In this document: piece after piece, positions 46,419-56,092 of the stretch
How the letters are laid out: each line of letters begins with the position of its first letter
Position numbering within the stretch: position 1 is the first letter of the stretch
Assembly (NCBI RefSeq): GCF_001855555.1
Contig: NZ_MKCT01000001.1
Coordinates: 186,001-250,000, forward strand
Length of the DNA: 64,000 nucleotides
Direction: 5' to 3'
DNA from: Chromobacterium sphagni
GTDB lineage: Bacteria > Pseudomonadota > Gammaproteobacteria > Burkholderiales > Chromobacteriaceae
Notes under the pieces: model-generated
What the model was told of the DNA's origin: nothing
What the model saw: the letters and a program-made list of their open reading frames with translations, nothing else
Databases searched by the model: none
Made by a program: the position numbers and the translations under genes

Positions 46419-48194
46419 TCACTCTTCGGTGGTGTCGCTGGCAGCCACGTCGCCGCCCTTGCTGGAGAAATGGCTGTGGGCCTGGTGGTAATAGCCGATG
46501 GCGAACTGCCCTTGCGCACTCATGCCCAGATTGCGCGGAAAGGAGCGATCCAGACCCCCAATGATGTCGCCCAGGCTTTTTTCCAGCACCGTGGCCAGGC
46601 CCGGCTTGTCCTTTCGCACACGGCTCAGATGATGTTGCACGTTGCGCAGCAGCAGCGGGAACACACTGGCCGGCGTGGCGGAGGCCGCACCGTAGTAGCG
46701 GTCGCGGATAGTAGCGTTGATATCCCTGCCTAGCGCGCTGCGCTGGATGTTTTCCAGCTCGGCGAATAGGCGGCCCAGCAGATAGCCGGGATCTCGATTG
46801 GCGGTGTCCAGACTCACGGGTAGCTCCAGGTTGATGCAGGAAACGCCCAGGCGCTGATCGCGCCCAAGCACGGCTTTGCACAAGGCGACACGCGTTCCGG
46901 ACAAATCGCCGTCGGCGCGCATGCGCATGATCACGTTGGAAAGCAGGCTGCGCGGGTAGCGCCGGCCGGTCAGTATGGCCCGGGCCAGTTCGCCGGCCAG
47001 TTGCGGCGGCACGTTCTCGGGCTTGCCCTGAGCGGCCACAGCGTACAGTAGCCGCCACACGCCGGGCGCGTGCCGCCATGGCGAGGGCGCCAGCTCCAGA
47101 TCACGGTAGTGCCAAGCCAGCCTAGCCGCAAAGGTTTCCAAGCGGCCGGTCTCCCAAAAGCGGATGGACAGGCGCGAGGCATTGGGCGCCAGCCCTAATA
47201 CGAACAAGCGGGTGTCGGCCGCCAGTGGTATACCCAGATCCGCAAGAGGACGGCCATCGGCAATTTCCTTCAGCGTCGCCATTGCGCGCTGGGTCTCCGA
47301 GGTGTCGTCGGCAGGCGGGTCCAGCCAGTCGGCAAAGACGGATTCGGCAGCGGCAGCGGCCTCCGGAGTGGCCGCCTGCGCCCAGAACACCACAGAGGCG
47401 TCGCCGATTTGCAGCCGCTGCCGGTTGCTGGCCTCCCGGCGCAACAGGTGGTTGAGCACGGCCGTGTAGGCAAAGGCCGCGAACTCGGAAACCGGGGCAT
47501 TCTCACCCTGGCTTTTGCCATAGGACGAGAACGACTCCAGATTGAAGGACACGATGGATGCACCCGAACTTTGCGCGCCGTTGACACCCTTGATGGCTGG
47601 ATGCAGCCGGGCCAGCGGCGCACTCCCCCCACTCACCAGGCACATGCCGGGCGCTCCGCCCCCTTCCGCCAGCATGCGCGCTCTCAGCAACTGCGCGGCG
47701 GCGCTCTCATGCACGTACTCGCGCCGGCCATCCAGGCGAAACACCACATTGGCGTCGCGCAGGCTTTCTTGCAGATCCAAAGGAAAGGCATCGAACTGTT
47801 CCGGCCGCCAGTCTTGCAGAAAGCGCCGCACCGCTCGTAGGCCCTCGTCCTCGCTATCCGCCAGCCATCGAGAATGCAACGCCTTGAAAGCTGCATGTTC
47901 ATCAGCCACCCGGCCGCCGGCCTTGGCGCTGACGCCCAAGACATAGCTGGTCTTATCCCATAGGAAGTTGGAACGGATGCCGACCGTGCGCTTTTCCGGC
48001 TGCGGCACATTCAACAACCGCCCCTCATGGCGCTTGCCATTGGCCACGCGCAGGTCACGCGGCACATCCACCAACCTGCCTTCTTCATCCAGCAGCAAGG
48101 CGTAACTGATTTTCTCGCTGCTGTAGCCAAAACGCGGCACCTGATCCAGGGCGGACAATCGCTGGTAATAATCAAGCAGGGAGGACAATATCAT
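46419..48194 (-). CDS. cas8c: Type I-C Cascade large subunit Cas8c (Csd1)
   Basis: The 591-residue large subunit recognises the PAM and recruits Cas3. It begins [20 protein letters not shown], typical of Csd1, and contains [59 protein letters not shown] and, near the end, [12 protein letters not shown]. In type I-C the small Cas11 subunit is usually translated from an internal start within cas8c; I did not locate one. The ATG overlaps the cas5 stop by four bases. Confidence 0.94.
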   Translation of the reverse strand: MILSSLLDYYQRLSALDQVPRFGYSSEKISYALLLDEEGRLVDVPRDLRVANGKRHEGRLLNVPQPEKRTVGIRSNFLWDKTSYVLGVSAKAGGRVADEHAAFKALHSRWLADSEDEGLRAVRRFLQDWRPEQFDAFPLDLQESLRDANVVFRLDGRREYVHESAAAQLLRARMLAEGGGAPGMCLVSGGSAPLARLHPAIKGVNGAQSSGASIVSFNLESFSSYGKSQGENAPVSEFAAFAYTAVLNHLLRREASNRQRLQIGDASVVFWAQAATPEAAAAAESVFADWLDPPADDTSETQRAMATLKEIADGRPLADLGIPLAADTRLFVLGLAPNASRLSIRFWETGRLETFAARLAWHYRDLELAPSPWRHAPGVWRLLYAVAAQGKPENVPPQLAGELARAILTGRRYPRSLLSNVIMRMRADGDLSGTRVALCKAVLGRDQRLGVSCINLELPVSLDTANRDPGYLLGRLFAELENIQRSALGRDINATIRDRYYGAASATPASVFPLLLRNVQHHLSRVRKDKPGLATVLEKSLGDIIGGLDRSFPRNLGMSAQGQFAIGYYHQAHSHFSSKGGDVAASDTTEE

Positions 48195-48859
48195 GTGCGC
48201 GCCTCCCGCCAAGGCGGTACCGCAATCCAGCCGTCTCGCATCTCGGCGCGGAAGAAACGGGGCGTCATGCGGTCAGCAAAGTCGATATCGTGCAGCATCC
48301 AACCCAGGTCGCGCACGCCGGCCAGACTCGCGTCTGGTTGCGGCGCATCTGCGTCGTCGTCTATCAACTCCACGCTGGCGGCAAACTCCCGCGTGCCCAG
48401 ACAAGGCGCGTGGAAATGCTGCCCCTTGCGGGCACGGCGCTTGAAGGTGTCCAAGTGTTTGCCGACGTTGTCGTCCGGCCCGGCCTGCTCAGTCAGCTCG
48501 AAATGCGCCTCTATCACATAGCCCACATTGCGCAGCACAGTGGCGGCGCGTTGCTGGCGGTCTTCGTCCACCAACATCACCAAGCCATCGGTGCGGCCCG
48601 TCTTCATCGCCTTGGCCACGCTGGCAGCGGACAGCTTGCCGCCCACCTCGTTGCGGCGGATGGACTCGAAACGCACCGGCTTGAGCACGCCGATGCGGTC
48701 CACCACCCAGCGTATGGCGGGCTTCCAGTGGATGGCTTCGAGTATGCCCCGCGCGGCAGACGGCGTGATCACGTCGTAGGACACGCGTTCGACTTTCATT
48801 TCCGGCCGGGTGAAACAGGCACGCTCACCCCAGACATGTATGCGGATTCCGTAACTCAT
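48191..48859 (-). CDS. cas5c: Cas5c (Csd5), crRNA-processing endoribonuclease
   Basis: In type I-C systems Cas5c replaces Cas6: it cuts the repeat hairpin and stays bound to the crRNA 5' handle. The 222-residue protein begins [20 protein letters not shown], then [20 protein letters not shown] and [14 protein letters not shown], all Cas5 hallmarks. [18 protein letters not shown] and GWMLHDIDF follow. The start has GAGGAGAACG just upstream. Confidence 0.95.
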   Translation of the reverse strand: MSYGIRIHVWGERACFTRPEMKVERVSYDVITPSAARGILEAIHWKPAIRWVVDRIGVLKPVRFESIRRNEVGGKLSAASVAKAMKTGRTDGLVMLVDEDRQQRAATVLRNVGYVIEAHFELTEQAGPDDNVGKHLDTFKRRARKGQHFHAPCLGTREFAASVELIDDDADAPQPDASLAGVRDLGWMLHDIDFADRMTPRFFRAEMRDGWIAVPPWREART

Positions 48860-48890
48860 CGTTCTCCTCGCCTTGATATGAAGTGTCAGA

Positions 48891-51092
48891 TCACCAAATA
48901 GTCTTTTCCGCCTCGATGAAAGCGGGATCCTCCCAGCTCAGGCCGTGCTTGGCGTCATAGAGCGCCGGATTGAGCAGTTGCATGAATTGATCGCCAAAGC
49001 GGAGGGGGTTTACCGGCTGGATAGCACCCACCGCGCGTAGCGCGGCGAAGGCATTGCGCGGAACTTGCACCAGATAGGGCTGCAGATCGCGTGCCAGCTG
49101 GCCGCAACCTTCCGCATAGGCCAGTTTGGCAAGCGCCGTGCATGCGACATCATCAAATGGCACGATGACCGGCATCAGCGCCGATTCGATCATGCGGAAG
49201 TCCCGGTCCAGCTGCTCCATGGGCAGGTTGTCGACGCCGCTGGCGGACAGCAGCGCCAATAGGCCATGCTTGTCCAGCGCCTTCTCGCCCTTGTCCCAAT
49301 ACAGCTGCCTGAAATATTCCTGAATAGCCTGCTGCGCCAAGGGCGAGCCGGATGGCCGGCGCCATACCTCTGCGGCGGCCTGGGCTGCTTGCCTCAGCTC
49401 CGGCGGTGGCGGCCAAGACTGGTTGCTGAAGATCAGCACCTCGCTGCCCGCAGCGATGCGCTGCCCCTCTCGGTTACAGCGGCCAGCAGCCTGGGCAATG
49501 GCATCCAAGCCAGCCTCGGCGCGCCAGACGGTGGGGAAATCGATATCTACGCCAGCTTCGATCAAGCTGGTAGCGACCAGGCGGACAGGACGCCCCGCGC
49601 GCAAATCGGCTTTGATGGCGGCCAGCGCCTGGCTGCGGTGGCGCGCGCACATCAGCGTGGTCAGATGGCGGGCACCGGGCAAATCGGCGATCAGTCGGTA
49701 CAGTTCGCGGGCATGACGGCGGTTGTTTACGATGCACAAGGCCTGCGGTGTTTCTGCAAACCGCGCGGCCAGCGCAGCATCGTTCACTTCGCCGATATGC
49801 CGCACCGTGACGCGCTCCAACGCGCGGAACAGCCGTGGTGGATCGGGTGCCAATTCGACGACGTCATCAAAGCCGCCCGGAAAATCCTGCGCCAGCAGGG
49901 CCGGCTGGGTGGCGGTACACAGCACAATGCTGCTGCGATAATTGCGCGCCAGCTCGCCCAGCACCGCCACGCAGGGCCGCAATTGGACTAACGGCAAGGC
50001 CTGGGCTTCATCCAGTATCACCACGCTGCCGGCGATATTGTGCAGTTTGCGGCAACGGGAGGGCCTGGCAGCGAACAGGCTTTCAAAGAATTGCACCGAG
50101 GTGGTGACCACCACTGGCCAGTCCCAGTTTTCCATCGCCAGTGCCAGCTTATCGCGGGCCTCGGGGGCTTTGTTCGGGTCGTCAACGAAGGCGCTGTGGT
50201 GCTCTAACACTGCCAGTTCGCCCCACTCGCCGAAGGCTTTGCGGAACACCGCCGCTGTCTGCTCAACAATGCTGGTGAAAGGGATGACGAAAATGATTCG
50301 GCGCAGGCCGTTGGCAATGGCGTGATCAAGCGCAAACGCCAACGAGGCCAGCGTCTTGCCGCCGCCGGTAGGCACCGTCAACGAAAATAGGCCAGGCGGC
50401 TGCTCCGCCTTGCCACGAACGCCACTCAGGATTTCACCGCGCAGGCGGTTGACCTCGCTATCCACTATGAAGCCGGTCAAATGGTCATCCAGCTTTTCCC
50501 GCAGCTGCCGTAGCTCCACCGGGGAGCCGCGTAGCGGCTTGGGGTTGGCATCAAGCCGGCGGTAATAAGCCTCGGTATCGAGAAAGTCGGCATCCACCAC
50601 GCAGGAGAAAAGCATGCGGGCCAAAAACGACTGCTGAAAACCAGCCAGTGCCTTGTCTGGCCGAAAGTCGTTTGGCGGCGGCAAGATATCCGGCAGCGAG
50701 ACTTCCTGTTGCCATTGCGGATCCAGCTTCGGTAAGTCCGCGCTCAGCCGCTCCTGAAGCGGAGTCCGCTCTCCTCGCTCGCGGCCATTCGCCAGGCCGG
50801 CGTGGTGGCCGGCGATCCCATAAGCGAGCAGCGTCCCCAAAGACTTATATTTCTGGCGGGCCACTACCGCCCCCCAGCTCGCGTGGTCGACTGGACGGCC
50901 ACCGCGCAGCCGACTCTGGAATTCGGCAGTGTATTTGCCCAGATCGTGAAGACAGCCGGCAACCTCAGCTAAGGGAGCTGCGCCAAACGCCTCTGCAAAG
51001 CCCCCAGCCAGACGCCCCACACCAAACAAGTGCTCCGCCAGAGGCTGCCAGTTACAATCATCATTTGTGTCGTCAGAATGCGCGAAAAACAT
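48891..51092 (-). CDS. cas3: Cas3 helicase-nuclease
   Basis: Cas3 unwinds and degrades targeted DNA after Cascade binding. From the ATG at 51092 ([20 protein letters not shown]) it has 733 residues; ATG at 51098 or TTG at 51116 are alternatives. The HD nuclease domain includes [16 protein letters not shown] and [14 protein letters not shown]. The SF2 helicase has Walker [38 protein letters not shown] and the later [34 protein letters not shown] motifs. It is the first gene of the cas operon, in the order cas3-cas5c-cas8c-cas7-cas4-cas1-cas2. All core residues seen look intact. Confidence 0.96.
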   Translation of the reverse strand: MFFAHSDDTNDDCNWQPLAEHLFGVGRLAGGFAEAFGAAPLAEVAGCLHDLGKYTAEFQSRLRGGRPVDHASWGAVVARQKYKSLGTLLAYGIAGHHAGLANGRERGERTPLQERLSADLPKLDPQWQQEVSLPDILPPPNDFRPDKALAGFQQSFLARMLFSCVVDADFLDTEAYYRRLDANPKPLRGSPVELRQLREKLDDHLTGFIVDSEVNRLRGEILSGVRGKAEQPPGLFSLTVPTGGGKTLASLAFALDHAIANGLRRIIFVIPFTSIVEQTAAVFRKAFGEWGELAVLEHHSAFVDDPNKAPEARDKLALAMENWDWPVVVTTSVQFFESLFAARPSRCRKLHNIAGSVVILDEAQALPLVQLRPCVAVLGELARNYRSSIVLCTATQPALLAQDFPGGFDDVVELAPDPPRLFRALERVTVRHIGEVNDAALAARFAETPQALCIVNNRRHARELYRLIADLPGARHLTTLMCARHRSQALAAIKADLRAGRPVRLVATSLIEAGVDIDFPTVWRAEAGLDAIAQAAGRCNREGQRIAAGSEVLIFSNQSWPPPPELRQAAQAAAEVWRRPSGSPLAQQAIQEYFRQLYWDKGEKALDKHGLLALLSASGVDNLPMEQLDRDFRMIESALMPVIVPFDDVACTALAKLAYAEGCGQLARDLQPYLVQVPRNAFAALRAVGAIQPVNPLRFGDQFMQLLNPALYDAKHGLSWEDPAFIEAEKTIW

Positions 51093-51472
51093 GGGCATCC
51101 CCTTCTTCGCATGCAACTAGTGACATAGCTTAGACCATAATACCCAAAAGTCATCTCTCAAGCCATGCAAGAGCGGATAGCACCAAGCCGAGCATGTGCC
51201 ACCGATTATCGGCTTAATCGGTTCGACTGATGCCCGCATCGACGGGTGTTCATTACTTGGAAGGTCTGGATTTCCATGTAAATCGGCCATCATCCATTGC
51301 CACGCTGACAGGAGGCTTTGGCCGAATAGCTGACGGAAACCTAGTATTGGCTGCTTCTCGGCCGAAGCAGTCTTTCGGCAGGTTGATGGGCAGTGACTGA
51401 TTTACACAGAATTTCGGGCATGCCTCCTGCATGGATATATATTTCATATTGGCCGTCATTCAGGGAGCGCGC
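51093..51472. other. Intergenic region between cas3 and the cassette cluster
   Basis: About 380 bases that should hold the cas operon promoter on the minus strand and a promoter for the AbiTii gene on the plus strand. I found no attC or attI-like site, so the left limit of the cassette run is not defined. The minus-strand open frame at 51253-51459 is short and featureless. Confidence 0.45.
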
Positions 51473-52396
51473 ATGAGCCTTCTTCATGAAATCCAAGCTG
51501 CGGTACTCCAGGAGGGGGCGGACCTTGGACCAATACTTCTGAGACTTCGGCTATTGGCAGCTCGGATCGGAAGTCAGCCCCTCGCAGAATGGGTGCGGCA
51601 CGAGTCGGAAGGGTACCCGCGGGATGCGGAACTTCCAGACTATCGATTTATTCCGGTCAGCTACACAGCGAATTTTTCCGGACCGTTTGGGTCCGGGATC
51701 AAGAATGCGCCTATCTCACCGTACTTAGTGAAGAAGTTCGCTGGGGAGCAATGGGTACGCAACGAAATGCGGGAGAGCATTGCAGCAGTGGACGATTTGC
51801 TGGCCACAGCCGAAGAAGGCGGCCACTTAGGAATCAATGCCGCCGACCTTATCCTTCTGTTTCAAGGCAAGGTGTATCCAGACTACGCCTGCAATTCGGT
51901 CACTGGAACCATCCCGCGGTCATCACTTGCCTCAATTCGGCACGCAGTGCGCAGTCGCGTACTCGAACTCACTCTTGAACTTGAGAAGTCTGTGCCAGAT
52001 GCTGCTGCTGTGGTGATAGGCCCTGCTGCTTTGCCATCTGTGCCTAGCGCGGCCGCAGCAACGCAAATTGCCCAACAAATCATCTACGGCAACTTTACAT
52101 CAATCGCGGCCACCGGCGACGGGGCAACGATCCAAGTTGCGGTGGCTCCTCATGACGCACGAAGTTTGACGCAGTTTTTAACTGGTTCCGGCATGGCGGA
52201 AGAGGATGCCCAAGAGCTGGCTCGTCTCGCTGCTTCGGAAATGCCTGAGAGCAACGAGGAGCCCATGGGTCCCCAAGTGCGCAACTGGTTTGTTGAGAAT
52301 CTCAAGAAGGCTGCGTCTGGCACTTGGAAAATGGGAGTTGCAGTTGCCACAGATGTGGTCAAAGAAGCCTTACTCAAGTACTACGGTCTCAAGTAG
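51473..52396 (+). CDS. AbiTii domain protein, putative abortive-infection factor
   Basis: The ATG at 51473 follows GGGAG. The 307-residue protein begins MSLLHEIQAAVLQEGADLGP, and ILLRLRLLAARIGSQPLAEW with VRHESEGYPRDAELPDYRFI forms the AbiTii domain, named from a plasmid abortive-infection protein and often found in defence loci. The middle (ATQIAQQIIYGNFTSIAATG) and the C-terminal helices (FLTGSGMAEEDAQELARLA) are variable. No nuclease motif is visible. It is followed within 22 bases by an attC-like site, so it looks like a captured gene cassette. Phage defence is inferred from the domain and from its place beside cas3. Confidence 0.75.
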   Translation: MSLLHEIQAAVLQEGADLGPILLRLRLLAARIGSQPLAEWVRHESEGYPRDAELPDYRFIPVSYTANFSGPFGSGIKNAPISPYLVKKFAGEQWVRNEMRESIAAVDDLLATAEEGGHLGINAADLILLFQGKVYPDYACNSVTGTIPRSSLASIRHAVRSRVLELTLELEKSVPDAAAVVIGPAALPSVPSAAAATQIAQQIIYGNFTSIAATGDGATIQVAVAPHDARSLTQFLTGSGMAEEDAQELARLAASEMPESNEEPMGPQVRNWFVENLKKAASGTWKMGVAVATDVVKEALLKYYGLK

Positions 52397-52417
52397 CCGA
52401 GCACACCGAAAAATGAC

Positions 52418-52482
52418 GCCCAACCCATCATTCCAGCGGACCGCCTTCGGCGTCCGCTGAATACGCAATTCCAACGTTAGGC
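52418..52482 (+). repeat. attC-like site 1 (65 bp)
   Basis: It begins with GCCCAAC (fits RYYYAAC) and ends with GTTAGGC (fits GTTRRRY). Inside, CCAGCGGAC pairs with GTCCGCTG around a short GC hairpin. This is the folded-hairpin layout of an integron attC site, placed directly after the AbiTii gene. Confidence 0.78.
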
Positions 52483-52489
52483 CTCCCCA

Positions 52490-53102
52490 ATGAGCCACTT
52501 CGCCAAGCCGACGTTTGACAAAATGGTCGCAGCAATCGACCTATGCAGAAGTCAGGGACTAGATGTTCCAATGCTGACGCTCAACTACACGTTGCTGGAC
52601 GCACTCGCATGGGCAGCTTACGGTGGAGCAATGTCAGGAGTGAAAGATCGGTTCATTCACTTTTGTGAACAACATCTTTTGCCCGGTAGTGCCCTCGACT
52701 GCGCTGCATTAGATCTTTACGCAGCCCGCTGCTCAACTCTTCATAACCTTGGACTGGGAGTCAGACCTAAGTAAAAACGGCAAGGCTAAAGCAATGGCAT
52801 ACTCGTTCGGAGCCGATGACGCTTTGATTACGCAGCAAGCGTTGGAACGTGTAGTACCTGGACGGTTTGTCACGATAAAGGCAGACCTTCTTGTTAGTGC
52901 AACGGAAGCCGCTGTGCATCAAATCAGGGCCCTAGCCAGCTCCAACGAAGCGTTAAGAGAAAGATTGGCAGTGGCTGATGGCAAGGGGGACCGGACTTTG
53001 GTGACCAATGACGCCGCGTCACTATTCAGCGAGTTCCTGCGCATCACAAATTCCTCGGGCTCTACATCGGCACAGGTCAAAAGCAATGAGCCCGACGAAT
53101 AA
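52490..53102 (+). pseudogene. Frameshifted cassette gene, possible HEPN-type protein
   Basis: The reading frame from the ATG at 52490 (MSHFAKPTFDKMVAAIDLCR) ends early at 52774. The expected continuation (WESDLSKNGKAKAMAYSFGA) is in a different frame from about 52749 to 53102, so one base has been gained or lost around 52745-52765. Joined, the product would be about 200 residues. LDLYAARCSTLHNLG contains R-x4-H, the RNase motif of HEPN domains, in a helix followed by a charged loop, as in HEPN proteins. No membrane helix is seen. The frameshift may be inactivating, an error, or recoding. It sits between two attC-like sites, so it is a cassette. Confidence 0.6.
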
Positions 53103-53108
53103 ATCCGG

Positions 53109-53201
53109 CCTAACAGATTGGTCAAGCGGACGTTAGCAAGCTACGCTTGTTGGTGCCCTCCGTGCTTCGCACTCCGGCGCCGCTTACCTCGGGCGTTAGC
53201 C
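53109..53201 (+). repeat. attC-like site 2 (93 bp)
   Basis: It starts with GCCTAAC and then carries TCAAGCGGA; the far end has CCGCTTACCTCGGGCGTTAG. The two inner boxes (AAGCGG / CCGCTT) are complementary, and the loop holds a further imperfect stem. The layout and sequence strongly resemble known attC sites. It lies seven bases after the second cassette gene. Confidence 0.85.
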
Positions 53202-53230
53202 AACCGAACAACTATCACGGAGGAAACTCA

Positions 53231-54331
53231 GTGCCAATAGCATTCTCCTCAGCGCTTTACTACCCATACATCGACATAAAGGATGAACGATGGCTGCGAA
53301 GCGCGGCGCTGTTCTGGGACTCCATCCGAACAATAGTCCCGGTTTCGCATCGCGATCCCTACTTGAACGATTTTGCGCGCACTCTTTGCGACGAGGGCGT
53401 ACTTGAGCCCGTTCGGGTTTCATCGGATATGGATGAAGTCGAGGAACTCACAGACAAAGTTCTCGACTTTCTTACCGACCCAGCCTCAGCTGGCGTCATG
53501 TTTGACACCGACAAATATCCGACCCGTCGAATTCATCCGGACAAAATGTCGTATGAATTGCGCGAGCTAGCCCATATCCACGCAGAAAAGCTGCCGTACA
53601 TGATTCGCTCAGAACTTGAGAGAGGATTAGATGATGACGGATGGTTTCATGTTGCGCCTGGCTTTGCCAACTTCTACATGACGTTGCTCGCATCTCAATT
53701 GGCTCAGCGACTGGGGTTGGGGTTAGTCACCGAGTCGTCTGCAGCAGACCAGTTAGCGATTGCTGTACGCAAAGGAAAGCCGCTTGGCACATCTGGCAAT
53801 CGACGAATCGGTCGCCATTTTGATGCATTGGGTCCGAGACGCTCTTTGCCAACAGACGTTGCACCGAGCTTGCTCATTGATCTTATGGTGCAAGGAATTT
53901 CTTTGCCCGAGAACCTTTCGGTGAAGGAGATACTCAAGTTCAAGAAGGATCACAAGGAGGAGTTGTCTGTGTTCCGCCGAGAGGTTGCTCGGCTTACCAC
54001 CGACTTGCCAAAGGATGTACCAATAGAAGCACTGAGACAAGCCGTTTCAGATCAGTACCACGCCGACGTATTACCAGCAATGCGCAGCCTCCGCGAGTCA
54101 CTTCAAGCCCAAAGCTGGGATGCTGGACTCAACGGACTGCTAAAGGTCTCTTTCTTTTCGGCAGCTCCAACCTCTGCTGCGATCCTTGCAGGTATTCCTA
54201 ACTCAGTAGCATTGCTTGCTGGTGCTGGAATCTCGCTTACCGCGTCAGCGGTGCTATTAGCAAATCAACGCCGCCGGGCGAGAATCGAGAGTCCGTATTC
54301 CTATTTGCTTTCAATGGAGCGGCAGTGGTGA
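53231..54331 (+). CDS. DUF6236-like cassette protein
   Basis: I choose the GTG at 53231 because GGAGG lies seven bases upstream; an earlier in-frame start would overlap the preceding attC site. The 366-residue product starts VPIAFSSALYYPYIDIKDER, followed by WLRSAALFWDSIRTIVP and FARTLCDEGVLEPVRVSSD, which I associate with the DUF6236 family of unknown function. The middle is rich in charged helices, and near the C-terminus AILAGIPNSVALLAGAGISL forms one or two possible membrane helices. A defence or toxin role through the membrane is only a guess. It lies between attC-like sites. Confidence 0.65.
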   Translation: MPIAFSSALYYPYIDIKDERWLRSAALFWDSIRTIVPVSHRDPYLNDFARTLCDEGVLEPVRVSSDMDEVEELTDKVLDFLTDPASAGVMFDTDKYPTRRIHPDKMSYELRELAHIHAEKLPYMIRSELERGLDDDGWFHVAPGFANFYMTLLASQLAQRLGLGLVTESSAADQLAIAVRKGKPLGTSGNRRIGRHFDALGPRRSLPTDVAPSLLIDLMVQGISLPENLSVKEILKFKKDHKEELSVFRREVARLTTDLPKDVPIEALRQAVSDQYHADVLPAMRSLRESLQAQSWDAGLNGLLKVSFFSAAPTSAAILAGIPNSVALLAGAGISLTASAVLLANQRRRARIESPYSYLLSMERQW

Positions 54332-54337
54332 GCGACT

Positions 54338-54407
54338 GGCTAACACTACGCTCCATGGAATTCTGCGCAATAAAGCCGCGCAGTGCCCCTGAGCTTAGAC
54401 GTTAGTG
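54338..54407 (+). repeat. attC-like site 3 (70 bp)
   Basis: It begins with GGCTAAC and ends with GAGCTTAGACGTTAGTG. CTGCGC and GCGCAG inside form a stem. The first box departs slightly from RYYYAAC and the last from GTTRRRY. It starts six bases after the DUF6236-like gene stop. Confidence 0.68.
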
Positions 54408-54439
54408 TCTGCAATGCGATGGCGTGCCGACATTGAAAA

Positions 54440-54560
54440 GCCGAACATTAATTTCTGCTTTGGCCGAATAGTAGCCCATCGACACCTACCCTTCCCACAA
54501 GAAACCACAAGCGAAAAGAGGCCCTATCGGACCTCTTCATTTAGCTCTTTAACGTTAGAC
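54440..54560 (+). repeat. Weak attC-like end before the lipoprotein gene
   Basis: GTTAGAC at 54554-54560 fits the 3' core GTTRRRY. An upstream GCCGAAC at 54440 is only a poor 5' box. A hairpin (AGAGG ... CCTCT) lies just before the core. It may be the attC of a gene-less or decayed cassette. Confidence 0.4.
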
Positions 54561-54582
54561 CATCAATAAATCTCCGATCACT

Positions 54583-55173
54583 ATGAAACTACTTCTTGCA
54601 ACTCTCTTGTCCCTGGCTGTATTACCTGGCTGCACGTCTCTGGGGCGACTAGATGCCAAGGCGAGCCCACCCACAGTGAGCGAGTCTATTTTTGTAATAG
54701 GGGTCACGCCAGCGAATCACCGTATATCTGCATTTCCTGGAACTGTCGAAGATGGCGTTTTTCGTCAGAATGCATTCTTGCCCGCAGCACTTTACGGTGC
54801 AGCGAAAGACGGGTTCATCGTAGGCAAGGCATCAGCGGGAGATGTACTTGCCATCACGAATGTAAGACTCATTTCAGATGACAGCACCGCATTTCTTGGT
54901 CGAGACTTCTCTCCATGCAAGGCAGCAAAAACTTTCGTTTTTCAAATTCCAAAGGGCAAGGTTATCTATATCGGCTCAGTGGACTATAAATTCAAAGAGG
55001 ACAAGTTGGAGGTTCACTATCGGCGCGATTTGAAGGCCGCCACAAAATACATCGATACCAACTACCCCTTACTGAAAGGCATGGTTGAATACCAAGAGCC
55101 GCAACTTCTACCCACGGCCATAAATTGCAATCCAGGCCCAATATATATACCGATTTATATCAACGCCAAGTAG
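54583..55173 (+). CDS. Putative lipoprotein cassette gene
   Basis: The 196-residue product has a lipoprotein signal (MKLLLATLLSLAVLPGCTSL) with Cys17 as the acylation site. The mature part is beta-rich and contains PPTVSESIFVIGVTPANHRI, GFIVGKASAGDVLAITNVRL and KTFVFQIPKGKVIYIGSVDY, ending in a hydrophobic tail. It should be an outer- or inner-membrane lipoprotein facing the periplasm. No function is recognised. It follows a GTTAGAC core by 22 bases and looks like the last cassette of the run. Composition is lower in GC than the cas genes. Confidence 0.7.
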   Translation: MKLLLATLLSLAVLPGCTSLGRLDAKASPPTVSESIFVIGVTPANHRISAFPGTVEDGVFRQNAFLPAALYGAAKDGFIVGKASAGDVLAITNVRLISDDSTAFLGRDFSPCKAAKTFVFQIPKGKVIYIGSVDYKFKEDKLEVHYRRDLKAATKYIDTNYPLLKGMVEYQEPQLLPTAINCNPGPIYIPIYINAK

Positions 55174-55200
55174 ACAAAGCGGCCCCACAAACTGACCGAG

Positions 55201-55402
55201 GTTGCGCTGCACCAGTCTGCATTCAGACTGTAAGCGCAACACTATGCTTATGCGCCCCAGCCTAACTGCTCGCTCAACGCTGACACCACTACAGACCTAA
55301 GTCCGAGCGTCCGTTTTGGCTGAGGAACTACCATAAGAAAGCTATCGACCGTGCCGAACGTGACCAAGCTGCCTGCCAGAAGTGCGTCCAACTTGGCATG
55401 AG
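55201..55402. other. Stem-loop and half attC-like sequence after the last cassette
   Basis: GTTGCGCT (55201-55208) pairs with AGCGCAAC (55233-55240) around a nested AGTCTG/CAGACT stem. Then GCCTAAC at 55260-55266, followed by TGCTCGCTCAACGC, looks like the first half of an attC site, but no matching GTTRRRY half is found downstream. The cassette run may have been cut here. Nothing else is seen. Confidence 0.45.
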
Positions 55403-55567
55403 TCAAATATGAATCCTGCCCTCCCCTTCACACATTTCGCATGGAATACGCACCTCGGCATCGCCTTTACACAGCGGGCAGAACGGTGGATGTTCCTTGT
55501 AGCCAAACGCCAAGGTGCAGGGCACCTCCCCTGCTCCCTTGCACTCCGGACACACCATCTTAGTCAT
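55403..55567 (-). CDS. Small DnaJ-type zinc-finger protein
   Basis: From the ATG at 55567 (AAGGAATCTGTG upstream) the product has 54 residues, nearly all of it a cysteine-rich zinc module: MVCPECKGAGEVPC, CPLCKGDAEV and CEMCEGEGRI. The CxxCxGxG pattern is that of DnaJ central repeats, but the J domain is absent. Such mini-proteins are common in phages and islands and may bind RNA or proteins. It is on the opposite strand to the surrounding genes. Confidence 0.65.
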   Translation of the reverse strand: MTKMVCPECKGAGEVPCTLAFGYKEHPPFCPLCKGDAEVRIPCEMCEGEGRIHI

Positions 55568-55750
55568 CACAGATTCCTTGTACGTTGTGAAACCCGAACC
55601 GGCCTGCGCCCCCCTCAGCCCTACAGCTAGTCTGACACTTGGCCACAAAATGAACGTAATACATCTAATATAAACATATTACGTCATTCTATGGCAAGTC
55701 AAGATCAGGCAACGTCATAGCTCATAGATCAACATGAAACATCTAGTGCT

Positions 55751-56092
55751 ATGGGCAAGCTCTTGGAAGTTCGAGTAGGCAGCAACATCAAGCAGGCGCG
55801 GGAGTCTCGCGGGCTGACACAGCGCCAAGTGGCGGAGCACTTGGAAATTGAAACGGAATCGTTGTCGCGGATAGAACGAGGGGCGGCGCTGCCTGGCTTG
55901 AAGACCTTGGACAAACTGGCCGGGATTCTGGACGTGCCACTGGCACAGTTCCTGACTGGGGCCTCTGTTGAGCTGGCCTCGCTGGTGGAGGCCGTCAAAG
56001 ACGAGATTGCCCCACTGGATGAGGCAGACCGGCTGTTCGTGTTGGATCAGTTGAAAGCGTTGTCTCGCAAGCTGGTGGACAAATCCAAGTGA
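55751..56092 (+). CDS. XRE-family transcriptional regulator
   Basis: The 113-residue protein has a Cro/cI-type helix-turn-helix near residues 10-65: VGSNIKQARESRGLTQRQVA followed by EHLEIETESLSRIERGAALP and LDKLAGILDVPLAQFL. The C-terminal helices (EIAPLDEADRLFVLDQLKAL) may dimerise. It lies between the cassette run and the VgrG module and could control either. No operator is evident, though the AT-rich tract at 55660-55750 upstream likely holds its promoter. Confidence 0.88.
   Translation: MGKLLEVRVGSNIKQARESRGLTQRQVAEHLEIETESLSRIERGAALPGLKTLDKLAGILDVPLAQFLTGASVELASLVEAVKDEIAPLDEADRLFVLDQLKALSRKLVDKSK

Noticed and set aside
51253-51459. 68-residue minus-strand open frame between cas3 and the AbiTii gene
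   Set aside because: It overlaps the start of the longer AbiTii frame region and has no ribosome site; kept only as intergenic.
55382-55630. 82-residue plus-strand open frame
   Set aside because: It is the antisense of the small CxxC zinc protein, which has a ribosome site and clear Cys motifs.
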